Origin: an uncultured Paludibaculum sp.
GTDB taxonomy: Bacteria > Acidobacteriota > Terriglobia > Bryobacterales > Bryobacteraceae
Length of the DNA stretch: 64,000 bases
Direction of reading: 5' to 3'
NCBI RefSeq assembly: GCF_963665245.1
Contig: NZ_OY762268.1
Location: 248,001-312,000, forward strand
Below the pieces are notes generated by a model. The model made no database searches, was not told where the DNA came from, and worked only from the letters and a program-made list of their open reading frames with translations. Shown here piece after piece: positions 1-7,803 of the stretch (positions are counted from its first letter, which is position 1; each line of letters starts with the position of its first letter). The position numbers and the translations under genes are program-made.

Positions 1-610
1 ACTGTTTGCTTTGCTGGTCACTGATGGGTTGGCCGTCGATGGAGAAGCTGGTTTGAGCGTGGTCGCCCAGGGGGTGGAAGAAGCCATTCGAGTCGGCGAC
101 GACGCCGGGGGCGCTGAGGGTGATGGCGTCGCTCAGGCCAGAGCCGGGGGAACCAGAGGGCAGCTTCGTGAGGCTGGTATGGTCGACGTCGCTGTGTGCG
201 AAGGGGACGGTTTCCAGCACGTCGGTGCTGTCGGCTTCGACGGTGACGGACGAGGTGGAGCTTTCCAACTTGAGGGCGAGTGCCAGGTTGATGGGGACGG
301 CGGTGCGAACGATGACGTCGTGGTCTAGCTTCGCGAAGCCGGGCGCGACGACATTCAAGTGGTAGTGGTTCGGTGGGATGTTGGTGAAGCGGAAGCCGCC
401 GGTGGCGTCGGTGAGGACCTCGCGCCTATAGCCGGTGAGCGGGTTGGCGATGGAGACGCGGGCGCCGGCCACGACCTCATTCGAAGGATCCTGGATGGTG
501 CCGATGATCGTACCCGCGTTGCCCATGGACTGGGCAGAAAGGGGCAGGAGAAGGGACGTGAAGAAGAGGGTCAGGCACCAGAATCTGGGGTTGCGTGGCG
601 AGGACGTCAT
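1..610 (-). CDS. TonB-dependent receptor-like outer-membrane protein, N-terminal part (cut by window edge)
   Basis: Reading the minus strand from an ATG at 610 gives an open frame that runs off the left edge (about 203 codons seen). It starts with a Sec signal peptide (MTSSPRNPRF, then a hydrophobic run, ending LPLSAQS). A carboxypeptidase-regulatory-like (CarboxypepD_reg) beta-sandwich follows (GTIIGTIQDPSNEVVAGA, GGFRFTNIPPNHY), then the start of a plug-like region (SITLSAPGVV-type, FSIDGQPISDQQS). This arrangement is typical of the large acidobacterial TonB-dependent receptors that import glycans or siderophores. The start is not certain: a better Shine-Dalgarno (AGAAGGA, 644-650) precedes another ATG at 638, which lies in a different frame. 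The 5' end overlaps the upstream glycosyltransferase frame by 134 bp. Substrate unknown. Confidence 0.8.
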   Translation of the reverse strand, partial: MTSSPRNPRFWCLTLFFTSLLLPLSAQSMGNAGTIIGTIQDPSNEVVAGARVSIANPLTGYRREVLTDATGGFRFTNIPPNHYHLNVVAPGFAKLDHDVIVRTAVPINLALALKLESSTSSVTVEADSTDVLETVPFAHSDVDHTSLTKLPSGSPGSGLSDAITLSAPGVVADSNGFFHPLGDHAQTSFSIDGQPISDQQSKQ

Positions 611-2087
611 CTGTGGTCAGTATTGATGAAGATGTCATGGTTGTCCTTCTATTGGCGGTGAGCGGGCCCGAATTCGCCGTGAGCGGACCTGGGAGGGAGC
701 TCCAGCGGGAGAGGGTTTCGTCCGGGTTTCGACGCAGAACCTGGATGGTGCTGCCGCCAGCGCGGGTGGAGTAGGCTGCGGAGAATCTGGCGGTGCTGAG
801 GCGGTTCTGGAGTATGGCTTGGTCGGCGGGTGTGGAGTAGGGCGAGATGGCCGCGACAATGACGTGTTCGCGAGCGAGGTCGGGTGAACAGGTGCGGCGG
901 AGGAGTTCCGGTTGGAAATGAGCGTAGAGGGAAAGGTGGGCGGCTGGGGCGATGAGGGCGCATGCGTCGTGATCGGTGGCCAAGCTGAGGATCGACGCGG
1001 CTAGAGCCCAGTTTTCTCCCTTTGTTCTCACGTGCTGGTAGGTGTGACCAGCGGAGAGTAGAAGGATGGCGACCGCTGCGGCGGCACCCAGGCGGGGCTG
1101 AGCGGCGTAGAGGAGGCGGAGTCCCTCGGCGGCTAGCAGCACGAGGCTCGGGAGGATGAAGATGAGCTGGCGGATTGCGAAAAAGTAGCCGAACGCGGCG
1201 TCGGCTGCGTAGACGCACAACAAGGGGACTAGGATGGTGGTGCCGAGCAGGAGCTTGGTTTGACGGGGCAGAGCGGGGGATCGCACGCCCCAGATGGCCA
1301 GGAGGATGAGTGGGATAGACAGGGCGTAGCCGCCGCCAGAGATCTCGCGGACCAGCATCAGTACGGTTTTGGGTTCGAAGTGGGCCTGGATGCCGGCGGT
1401 GCTCAGGACGCTGGTCCACTCGGCGCGAGAGTGGAGGTACCAGGGTAGGAAGCAAGCGACGGCCAGTATCTGGAGAGCCGCGAGCCGGAAGGCAAGGTTG
1501 CGGTGGTCACCAAAAAGCCAGACGGTGTGGGCCAGCAAGAGGAAGAGGCTGAAGGGTTGGGTGTACAGGGCTGCGATCGAGAGAACCAGGTAGAAGGCCC
1601 AGAGGCGGAGGCTGGGCTGAGCGCTTAGTTTGAGAACGACGACCGTAGCGGCGAGGGTCCAGAGGAGAGCCAGCGAGTAGGGGCGGGCCTCGACGGCGTA
1701 GCGGAGTTGGAGCGGCAGGATGAGGAAGAGAAGGAACGCCAGGGAGGGGCTGCGGAGGCCAAACGTCCGGCTGAGGCGGAGGACAAGCACGGCGCAGAGG
1801 ACTGCGGCGAGGGCCGAGGGCAGGCGGGCGGCCACTTGGGAATGTCCCAGGGTCTGGAGTGACATCCATTGGAGGAGGTAACCCAAGGGAACTCCGCCGG
1901 CATTGCGGCTAGCCCAGACGACTGCGTCCCAGGCGCTGCCGGAGGAAGTGCCGAGCAATTGCAGCACTTCGTCGAGCCACAAAGGAGTGCGCGCCATGAG
2001 CGCCCAGAGGAGGGCGCAGTAGGCGAGCACAACAAGGGCGAGGGGCCCGGGGCGGAATAGAGACACTACGGGTCGTCGAAGTTTCAT
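477..2087 (-). CDS. Membrane glycosyltransferase, GT39/ArnT-like (dolichyl-P-mannose mannosyltransferase superfamily)
   Basis: The frame encodes 536 residues with about 9-11 hydrophobic segments. The N-terminal helix is followed by TPLWLDEVLQL, whose Asp-Glu pair is the catalytic motif in the first periplasmic loop of PMT/ArnT-type (GT-C) enzymes. LRYAVEARPYSLALLW is the second conserved periplasmic loop element (A-R-P-Y). These enzymes move a sugar from a polyprenyl-phosphate donor to a lipid or protein on the outer face of the inner membrane. The last roughly 55 residues are low-complexity, contain a duplicated PLTAN stretch and do not resemble the family. The frame has no stop before the next gene and reads 134 bp into it, so the natural C-terminus may lie near residue 480. 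Sugar and acceptor cannot be named. Confidence 0.75.
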   Translation of the reverse strand: MKLRRPVVSLFRPGPLALVVLAYCALLWALMARTPLWLDEVLQLLGTSSGSAWDAVVWASRNAGGVPLGYLLQWMSLQTLGHSQVAARLPSALAAVLCAVLVLRLSRTFGLRSPSLAFLLFLILPLQLRYAVEARPYSLALLWTLAATVVVLKLSAQPSLRLWAFYLVLSIAALYTQPFSLFLLLAHTVWLFGDHRNLAFRLAALQILAVACFLPWYLHSRAEWTSVLSTAGIQAHFEPKTVLMLVREISGGGYALSIPLILLAIWGVRSPALPRQTKLLLGTTILVPLLCVYAADAAFGYFFAIRQLIFILPSLVLLAAEGLRLLYAAQPRLGAAAAVAILLLSAGHTYQHVRTKGENWALAASILSLATDHDACALIAPAAHLSLYAHFQPELLRRTCSPDLAREHVIVAAISPYSTPADQAILQNRLSTARFSAAYSTRAGGSTIQVLRRNPDETLSRWSSLPGPLTANSGPLTANRRTTMTSSSILTTDDVLATQPQILVPDPLLHVPSPAPFCPVHGQRGYDHRHHPGSFE

Positions 2088-2345
2088 TTGTGTGACAGGC
2101 TGCCCAGCACAGGACGCGCGGGGTTCTTTTAGGAAGAGAGGGGCCGGGCTGCGGATTGCGCGACCCCAATACGATGAGCCGAGTGAGCCTCACCGCCTCT
2201 ATATGCAAAGACGCGCAAAGGGCCGGGATCTACTACAGCGGAAAAAGAGAATTGTTTCGGCTGTAAATTGTTAGCAATTGCGCGCGCGGTGTCGTTGCTT
2301 TTTCACATTGCGCGTCGGCGTGGGCGGTGTGTTAGGAGTAGAGCA
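2088..2345. promoter_or_regulatory. Divergent intergenic region with a short palindrome
   Basis: This region separates a minus-strand glycosyltransferase from a plus-strand membrane protein and so should hold both promoters. The only clear structure is a 14-bp palindrome, AATTG-TTAG-CAATT, at 2266-2279, a plausible operator. A Shine-Dalgarno AGGAG at 2334-2338 serves the downstream start at 2346. No RNA gene was recognised. Confidence 0.3.
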
Positions 2346-2993
2346 ATGGCGGAAGCGGCGAAATCATGGAAGCCCGAGCATCCCCGGGAGCCGGTGTGGC
2401 CCTCGGCCATGGGACTGATTGCGGTGGGTGGGCTGCAACTGGCGCTGCCGTCGCATCTGGTCTTCGGGCCTGCCTGGGTGGTGCTGACGTTGGTGTGCGT
2501 TTCGGCGGCGGTGACGGCGATGCTGCACCATACGGGGCGCCACGATGAGAGCCGGATTGCAGGTTTTGTCCTGTCGGCGATCGTCACGCTGGCGATGATT
2601 TCGTCGTTGGGACTGCTGGTGGCCGGATTGCCTTCGCACCGGGATTCGGCGAAAGACCTGCTATCGGGAGCCACCGGATTGTGGTTGAGCAACATCCTGG
2701 TGTTCGCGTCGTGGTACTGGCGCCTGGATGGTGGCGGGCCGCACGCCCGGTGGCGGAGGGAGAGACACGATTCGGGTTCGTTTCTGTTTCCCCAGATGAT
2801 GATGCCGGGGTTGAAGCAATGGCGGCCGGGATTTGTGGACTATCTTTTTCTGGCATTCAACACCAGCACGGCGTTCTCTCCGACCGATGTGCCAGTTCTT
2901 TCGCGGTGGGCCAAGGGAATGATGATGGTTCAATCGCTGATCTCCCTGGGGACCATCGTGATCCTGGCTGGCCGGGCCGTGAATGTTCTCTAG
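2346..2993 (+). CDS. Uncharacterised integral membrane protein
   Basis: This is a 215-residue protein with about five hydrophobic segments, starting at the ATG 7 nt after AGGAG (2334-2338); an in-frame upstream ATG at 2268 has no ribosome site. The N-terminus is cytoplasmic and basic (MAEAAKSWKPEHPREP). The C-terminal pair of helices carries PGFVDYLFLAFNTSTAFSPTD followed by a final helix ending RAVNVL. That tail resembles small acidobacterial/proteobacterial membrane proteins of unknown function, some annotated as DUF1345, and vaguely recalls a two-helix pore module, but no selectivity filter is seen. The next gene begins 30 bp later in the same direction. Function unknown. Confidence 0.7.
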   Translation: MAEAAKSWKPEHPREPVWPSAMGLIAVGGLQLALPSHLVFGPAWVVLTLVCVSAAVTAMLHHTGRHDESRIAGFVLSAIVTLAMISSLGLLVAGLPSHRDSAKDLLSGATGLWLSNILVFASWYWRLDGGGPHARWRRERHDSGSFLFPQMMMPGLKQWRPGFVDYLFLAFNTSTAFSPTDVPVLSRWAKGMMMVQSLISLGTIVILAGRAVNVL

Positions 2994-3008
2994 CTGCTGG
3001 TGACTTGA

Positions 3009-3014
3009 TAGAAT
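3009..3014 (+). promoter_or_regulatory. Candidate -10 hexamer TAGAAT close to the start codon
   Basis: TAGAAT matches the sigma-70 -10 consensus at five of six bases and ends 8 nt before the ATG at 3023. No Shine-Dalgarno lies between them, which would fit a leaderless or near-leaderless transcript of the cytochrome c-PQQ dehydrogenase pair. A good -35 is not evident. Confidence 0.35.
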
Positions 3015-3022
3015 CGTCAGCA

Positions 3023-4165
3023 ATGAAACACGCCAAAACTGGGGCCGTGCTGGCGGTAACGGCTGTGTCCTGGGCTCACCTCTTTGCACAAGCGCCTCCC
3101 AACCGCGCGGGCCGCAGTTTGCCGGAAGGCCCCGGCCGCGATGTGACGCAACGGGTTTGCGGCTCCACCTGCCACGGTCCGGACACGATCATGGGCAAGG
3201 GGCGGTCGCGCGAGCAGTGGACCGCGGTGGTGAATGCCATGGTGGCGCGCGGCGCCAAGGCGAACGATGCTGAACTCGTGCAGATCGCCGAGTATCTGAC
3301 GGCCCGGTTGGGGCCGAACATGGTGGCAACGGTTCCGCCGGTGGGCAACACTCGCGGAGGTGGGCGCGCGGCCGGGCGTGGGCCGGGGCCCCTCGGCGCG
3401 GGTGCGGCGGACTCGCATGTGGTGGACGATGCCGGGGCGGAGCGGGGCAAGGCGGTCTACACGGCGGAGTGCATCACGTGTCACGGGCTGAACGGGCGCG
3501 GCGGGAACGAGACATTGCCGGCGGAACAACGCGGACCCGATCTGGTGCGCTCGGTGCTGGTGCTACATGACCGCTACGGCAGCGAGATCGGTCCGTTTCT
3601 GGCGAAGAACCATCCGTTGCGGAGCGGGCGGCGCGGCTCGAGCCTGACGAAGGAGCAGGTAGGCGACCTGGCGCACTTCCTGCATCAGACCGTGTACTAC
3701 ACGCTGCGCAGTGGCCCCATGCTGAAGGTGCAGAATGTGCTCACTGGCGACCCCAAGGCGGGCGCGGCGTACTTCAGTGGAGAAGGGAAGTGCAGCACGT
3801 GCCACTCGGCCAGTGGCGATCTGGCCGGGATCGGGAAGAAGTACGATCCACCGACGCTCCAGACGAAGTTCCTGTTCCCCCGCAGCGTGGGCTTTGGCCG
3901 AGCCGGTGCGAGGACGGCAACGGCCAAGCCGGTGACTGTAACCGTGACGGCTGCCGATGGGAGCGTGACGGAGGGCGTGCTGGAGAGGCTGGACGACTTC
4001 AACGTATCGCTGCGCGACGGGCAAGGACAGTACCGATCCTTCAAGATCACACCGCAGCTGAAGGTCGTCAAACACGATCCGTATGCCATGCACGTGACGC
4101 TGCTGGACCAGTACACAGACAAGAATATCCACGATATCGTTGCCTATCTGGAGTCCCTGCAATGA
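3023..4165 (+). CDS. Secreted multihaem cytochrome c (three haem-binding motifs)
   Basis: This is a 380-residue exported protein with a Sec signal (MKHAKTGAVLAVTAVSWAHLFAQ). Three haem attachment sites are visible: CGSTCH near residue 50, which is CX3CH instead of CX2CH, then CITCH near 153 and CSTCH near 258. The last 80 residues form a beta-rich segment (VTVTVTAADGSVTEGVLERL) followed by a cytochrome-like helix (DKNIHDIVAYLESL). Cytochromes of this kind accept electrons from periplasmic quinoprotein dehydrogenases. That role is supported here because its TGA overlaps the ATG of a PQQ dehydrogenase (ATGA, 4162-4165), implying translational coupling. The physiological electron acceptor is not visible. 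Confidence 0.85.
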   Translation: MKHAKTGAVLAVTAVSWAHLFAQAPPNRAGRSLPEGPGRDVTQRVCGSTCHGPDTIMGKGRSREQWTAVVNAMVARGAKANDAELVQIAEYLTARLGPNMVATVPPVGNTRGGGRAAGRGPGPLGAGAADSHVVDDAGAERGKAVYTAECITCHGLNGRGGNETLPAEQRGPDLVRSVLVLHDRYGSEIGPFLAKNHPLRSGRRGSSLTKEQVGDLAHFLHQTVYYTLRSGPMLKVQNVLTGDPKAGAAYFSGEGKCSTCHSASGDLAGIGKKYDPPTLQTKFLFPRSVGFGRAGARTATAKPVTVTVTAADGSVTEGVLERLDDFNVSLRDGQGQYRSFKITPQLKVVKHDPYAMHVTLLDQYTDKNIHDIVAYLESLQ

Positions 4166-5754
4166 CGTTGACGCTGCCCTTTGTGAAGCCGCTGCTTGCC
4201 TTGGTACTTACCGCCTCGGCGCTCTTCTCACAGGCAATGAAGCCCGCGACGCTGATGGGTCCGCCCGCGAATGCCTGGCCGATGACGATTGGTGATTACT
4301 CTGGGCGCCGGTTCAGCACCTTGAAGCAGATCAACGACAGGAATGTGAACTCGTTGAGCCTGGCGTGGGTGTACAGGACGAATTCCGGGCAGGGTTTCGC
4401 GTCGTCAATCAAGGCGACACCGGTGTTGGTGGACGGGGTGTTGTACTTTTCAGTGCCCGATCACGTCTGGGCGGTGGATGCAAGGACGGGTCACGAGGTA
4501 TGGCACTTTTCGTGGACCTCCACGGGCGGCATCCACATCGGGAGCAGAGGCGTGGCGATCTCTGGAAACTCGTTGTACTTCGAAACACCGGATTGCCACT
4601 TGGTGGCGCTGACTGTGAAGGATGGCAAGGAGCGATGGCGGGCACCGATCTGCGATCTGGATCAGATGTATTTCGGTTCGGCCGCTCCGCTGGTGATCAA
4701 TAACCATGTCATCGCGGGCGTCAGCGGCGACGACCTGGACGCGCCAGGATATATCGAGTCGCACGATCCGGAGACCGGCGCACTGCAATGGCGATGGTAC
4801 GCGCATCCGCAACCGGGCGATCCGGAGGCTAAGACGTGGCCTAACGTGGAAGCGATGCTGCACGGCGGCGGGATGACGTGGGGCGCCTATGCCTACGATC
4901 CGGAGCTGAACCTGCTGTACTTCGGGACCGGGAATCCACAACCGGTGATTGCGGGCAAGGGGCGCGAGGGCGACAACCTGTACACGGAGAGCATCATCGC
5001 GTTGAATCCGGATACGGGGAAGATGGCATGGTATTTTCAGGTTTCCCCGCATGATACGCACGACTGGGATGGGGTGGAGGCTCCGGTGCTGATCGACGGC
5101 GAGATCGAGGGGAAGCCGCGGAAACTGCTGGCGCAGGCGAGCCGGAACGGGTACTTCTTCCTTCTGGACCGGACAAACGGGAGGAATATCGTATCGAAGC
5201 CGTTCGCGAAGGCGAACTGGGCGAAGGGGCTGGACGCCAAAGGACAGCCGATTCCGAATCCGGCCAAGATGCCGCAACTGGATGGCGTGCTGGTGTCGCC
5301 CAACCAAGCGGGCGCCGCGAACTGGCCGCCACCGAGCTTCAGTCCGCTGACAGGGCTGTTCTATGTGAACGCGACGGATGCCTACAGCGTGTACTACATC
5401 TACGACAACGACATCAAGCCGGAGGGCTGGGGTGGCAACGATCATGGCGGCTGGTCACAATCGGCGTTGCGGGCGATCGACTACAAGACCGGCGAGATCA
5501 AATGGAGCCACACGTGGGAGGGGACCGGCGGGCCGAGGTCGGGTGTGCTGTCGACGGCCGGGAATCTGGTGTTCGCTGCGGATTCGTCGAGTAACTTCGT
5601 AGCTTTGGATGCGCTGAAGGGCCAGCCGTTGTGGCACACGAATCTGGGGTCGGGCATGAGCAATGCTCCGATGACGTATGAGCTGGACGGCACCCAATAC
5701 CTGGTCGTGGCGGCCGGAGATACGCTGTTCGGGTTTGCGATGATGGCGAAATAG
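4162..5754 (+). CDS. PQQ-dependent dehydrogenase, methanol/ethanol dehydrogenase family
   Basis: This is a 530-residue periplasmic quinoprotein with signal peptide (LALVLTASALFSQA). It has the repeated tryptophan-docking blades of the eight-bladed propeller (GHEVWHFSW, GKERWRAPI, GKMAWYFQVSP, GEIKWSHTWEG, KGQPLWHTNLG). Family signatures include MTWGAYAYDPELNLLYFGTGNP and SPHDTHDWDG, the latter holding the expected catalytic/metal-site Asp. Such enzymes oxidise alcohols, aldehydes or sugars with PQQ and pass electrons to cytochrome c. The substrate cannot be read from sequence. The gene is fused in translation to the upstream cytochrome. No cytochrome domain is attached to the enzyme itself, consistent with the separate upstream carrier. 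Confidence 0.9.
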   Translation: MTLTLPFVKPLLALVLTASALFSQAMKPATLMGPPANAWPMTIGDYSGRRFSTLKQINDRNVNSLSLAWVYRTNSGQGFASSIKATPVLVDGVLYFSVPDHVWAVDARTGHEVWHFSWTSTGGIHIGSRGVAISGNSLYFETPDCHLVALTVKDGKERWRAPICDLDQMYFGSAAPLVINNHVIAGVSGDDLDAPGYIESHDPETGALQWRWYAHPQPGDPEAKTWPNVEAMLHGGGMTWGAYAYDPELNLLYFGTGNPQPVIAGKGREGDNLYTESIIALNPDTGKMAWYFQVSPHDTHDWDGVEAPVLIDGEIEGKPRKLLAQASRNGYFFLLDRTNGRNIVSKPFAKANWAKGLDAKGQPIPNPAKMPQLDGVLVSPNQAGAANWPPPSFSPLTGLFYVNATDAYSVYYIYDNDIKPEGWGGNDHGGWSQSALRAIDYKTGEIKWSHTWEGTGGPRSGVLSTAGNLVFAADSSSNFVALDALKGQPLWHTNLGSGMSNAPMTYELDGTQYLVVAAGDTLFGFAMMAK

Positions 5755-5796
5755 ACCGGTCCGTTTTCCCGCATCCGGCATTACAATCTACGGAAT

Positions 5797-7719
5797 ATGA
5801 CACCGCCGGCTGATCTCATGAAGGCGATTGCGGACGACCGGGCCGTGGCCTTTCTGGGGTCGGGGCTATCGCTGGCGGCCGGATTGCCGGACTGGCCGGG
5901 GTTGCTAAAGGAACTGGCGGGGCAGGCGCGGTCCAGCGGCCAGGTGACGGAAATCGAACAGGCGCAGTTGATCGAGTGGGCCGGGCAACCGGACTTTCTG
6001 ATGCTGGCCGATGCGCTGGTGAACAAGCTGGGCCGCGGGAACTTCATCCGTTTCATGAAGGAGAAGTTCAACGGGGCGGCGACTCCGACCGAGGTTCACC
6101 GGGAGTTGACGCGGGTCCCCTTTGCGGCTTACGTCACGACGAACTACGACACGCTGCTGGAAGATGCGTGGAGCGAGGTTCAACACAAGCGGCTGGAGGT
6201 GTTCACGCACGAGGACCAGAGCGAGCTGCGCGATCCGTTCCGCAACCGCAAGGCGTTTCTGGTGAAGATCCACGGCGATATTCATGGCCCGGACACGCTG
6301 GTGTTGGGGCTGCAGGACTTCCGGAAGGTGATTCACCAGAACCGGGCCTACAGCCGGTTCATGGAGGATGTGCTGGGTCGGTTTTCGCTCGTGTTTCTGG
6401 GCTACAGTCTGAGCGACCCGGACGTCCTGAGTATTCTCGATGAACTGGTGACGGTGTTTGACGGCGTGCCGGGGCAGCATTTCGCATTGGTCGACGAAGA
6501 GCGGATGACAGGGCTGCGGGCGGGCGTGTTCCTCCGCAACTACGGCATCCAGGTGATTACGTATAAGAAGTCGGCTCCAAATCATCCGGAGGTGCTGGAG
6601 TTTGTGAAGGCGCTGTCAGCCAAGGCACCAGCGGAGAAGGCGAAACAGCTTGGCGCGATGCCGGTGATGATGGCGGACGACGCGGCTACGCTGCCGTTGT
6701 ACCAGGCTTTGAATCCGCTGTTCCGGCTGAATCTGACGGAGTGGTCGGCGCTGAGGACGATCCCGATCTGCATGCCGCAGGCGGCGGTGCCTCAGGCTCC
6801 TCTGGCACCGGTACCGGTGCCCGCACCGCCCGGTCCTCCTCCCGCGGCTGGGGGCGGGCTGTGGCATGTTTTGGGTGCGCTGCGATCTCCAACGCCCGCT
6901 GCGGCGAAGGCGTCACCGCCGGCAGCATGCGCCACGCGGGATTACTGCATGGCCAAAGCCGGGGCCGCAGTCTGGGGCAAGCTGGCCGCGTGGTATCAGG
7001 CCTTGAGTTCCACAGCGGAGGGCCAGTTGCTGCGTGCGAACCTCGATCGGGAGTGCGCGCGCAATGACTTGGACCGTGAGCTGTGGGCCGACTTTCTGAG
7101 CCGTCTGGCCGAGGTGGGGCCGTCTCCGGAAAAGCCGTTCGACGGGCTGACCGCGCTGATTCAGTCTTCGGGCAGCCGTTTTCTGCTGCGGGGCAAGAAG
7201 CTCCAGACGATGGAGGTTCTGTGCCGGTATATCCGTCTACGGCATTTTTCCGCCTTGGCCAAGGCATCGGGACACAGTTCCGCGGCGGCGGCTTCGATGG
7301 TGGGACAGGCCGCAGCCGAGGATAGTAACACGCTGCGGATTGGGGAGCTGTTGCTAGGCAAGCCGGGTGGTCCGTCGTGGTGTACGACGGCGACGTATGC
7401 GGAAGGAAAAGACGCGGCGGCGATTGCTCGGGATCTTTGGGATGGGGCGCCTGGCGAACCGGTGGTGGAGATCCGGTATGAGGTCGCGACGCTGGCGCCG
7501 GAGGACTATCCGCGGGTGGCGACGGTGCCGGACATCTACAGCGGCCGCGTCGAAGAGGCCAACATACTGAAGCCGGCGCTGGGGGAGGGCGATTGGTGCT
7601 GGACGGTGCGGATCCAGGAGGCGCCGAAGTGGCAGCGGCTGGCTCCGAGTGCGGTGCATCCGACGTTGAAGTTGTCCGGGGCGCTGGGGCGGGCGCTGGG
7701 GTTGCGGGTGGTGATGTAG
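5797..7719 (+). CDS. SIR2-like domain protein with unknown C-terminal domain (candidate NADase/defence effector)
   Basis: The 640-residue protein has an N-terminal SIR2_2-type Rossmann domain (about residues 10-270): FLGSGLSLAAGLPDW at 19-33, TTNYD at 114-118, KIHGDI at 157-162 and FLGYSLSDPD at 200-209. The Asn of TTNYD and the His of HGD are the residues needed for NAD+ hydrolysis in SIR2 defence proteins (ThsA, DSR1/2, AVAST/Thoeris relatives). A proline/alanine linker (about 335-375) leads to a C-terminal part of about 265 residues that I do not recognise. There is no transmembrane segment or signal peptide. It sits alone between a PQQ dehydrogenase and a convergent permease, with only 42 bp upstream and a TACAAT hexamer at 5782-5787. 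Defence is inferred from the domain, not from neighbours. Confidence 0.75.
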   Translation: MTPPADLMKAIADDRAVAFLGSGLSLAAGLPDWPGLLKELAGQARSSGQVTEIEQAQLIEWAGQPDFLMLADALVNKLGRGNFIRFMKEKFNGAATPTEVHRELTRVPFAAYVTTNYDTLLEDAWSEVQHKRLEVFTHEDQSELRDPFRNRKAFLVKIHGDIHGPDTLVLGLQDFRKVIHQNRAYSRFMEDVLGRFSLVFLGYSLSDPDVLSILDELVTVFDGVPGQHFALVDEERMTGLRAGVFLRNYGIQVITYKKSAPNHPEVLEFVKALSAKAPAEKAKQLGAMPVMMADDAATLPLYQALNPLFRLNLTEWSALRTIPICMPQAAVPQAPLAPVPVPAPPGPPPAAGGGLWHVLGALRSPTPAAAKASPPAACATRDYCMAKAGAAVWGKLAAWYQALSSTAEGQLLRANLDRECARNDLDRELWADFLSRLAEVGPSPEKPFDGLTALIQSSGSRFLLRGKKLQTMEVLCRYIRLRHFSALAKASGHSSAAAASMVGQAAAEDSNTLRIGELLLGKPGGPSWCTTATYAEGKDAAAIARDLWDGAPGEPVVEIRYEVATLAPEDYPRVATVPDIYSGRVEEANILKPALGEGDWCWTVRIQEAPKWQRLAPSAVHPTLKLSGALGRALGLRVVM

Positions 7720-7723
7720 GGGA

Positions 7724-7791
7724 GCGGGGTCAGGGGACCCCGCGCGGTCCAGGGGGACCGCCTTACTTGCGCCGGCCGCCTTGATCGGCGC
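7724..7791. terminator. Cluster of three hairpins between convergent genes (probable bidirectional terminator)
   Basis: Two adjacent perfect hairpins share the same AGGG tetraloop: GCGGGGTC (7724-7731) pairs with GACCCCGC (7736-7743), and GCGGTCC (7744-7750) pairs with GGACCGC (7755-7761). A third, weaker stem pairs GCGCCG (7769-7774) with CGGCGC (7786-7791). They fill the 84-bp gap between two convergent genes. No U-tract follows, so this is not a classic intrinsic terminator; it may still block transcription or protect both 3' ends. Confidence 0.5.
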
Positions 7792-7803
7792 CGTCTGTGG
7801 TCC

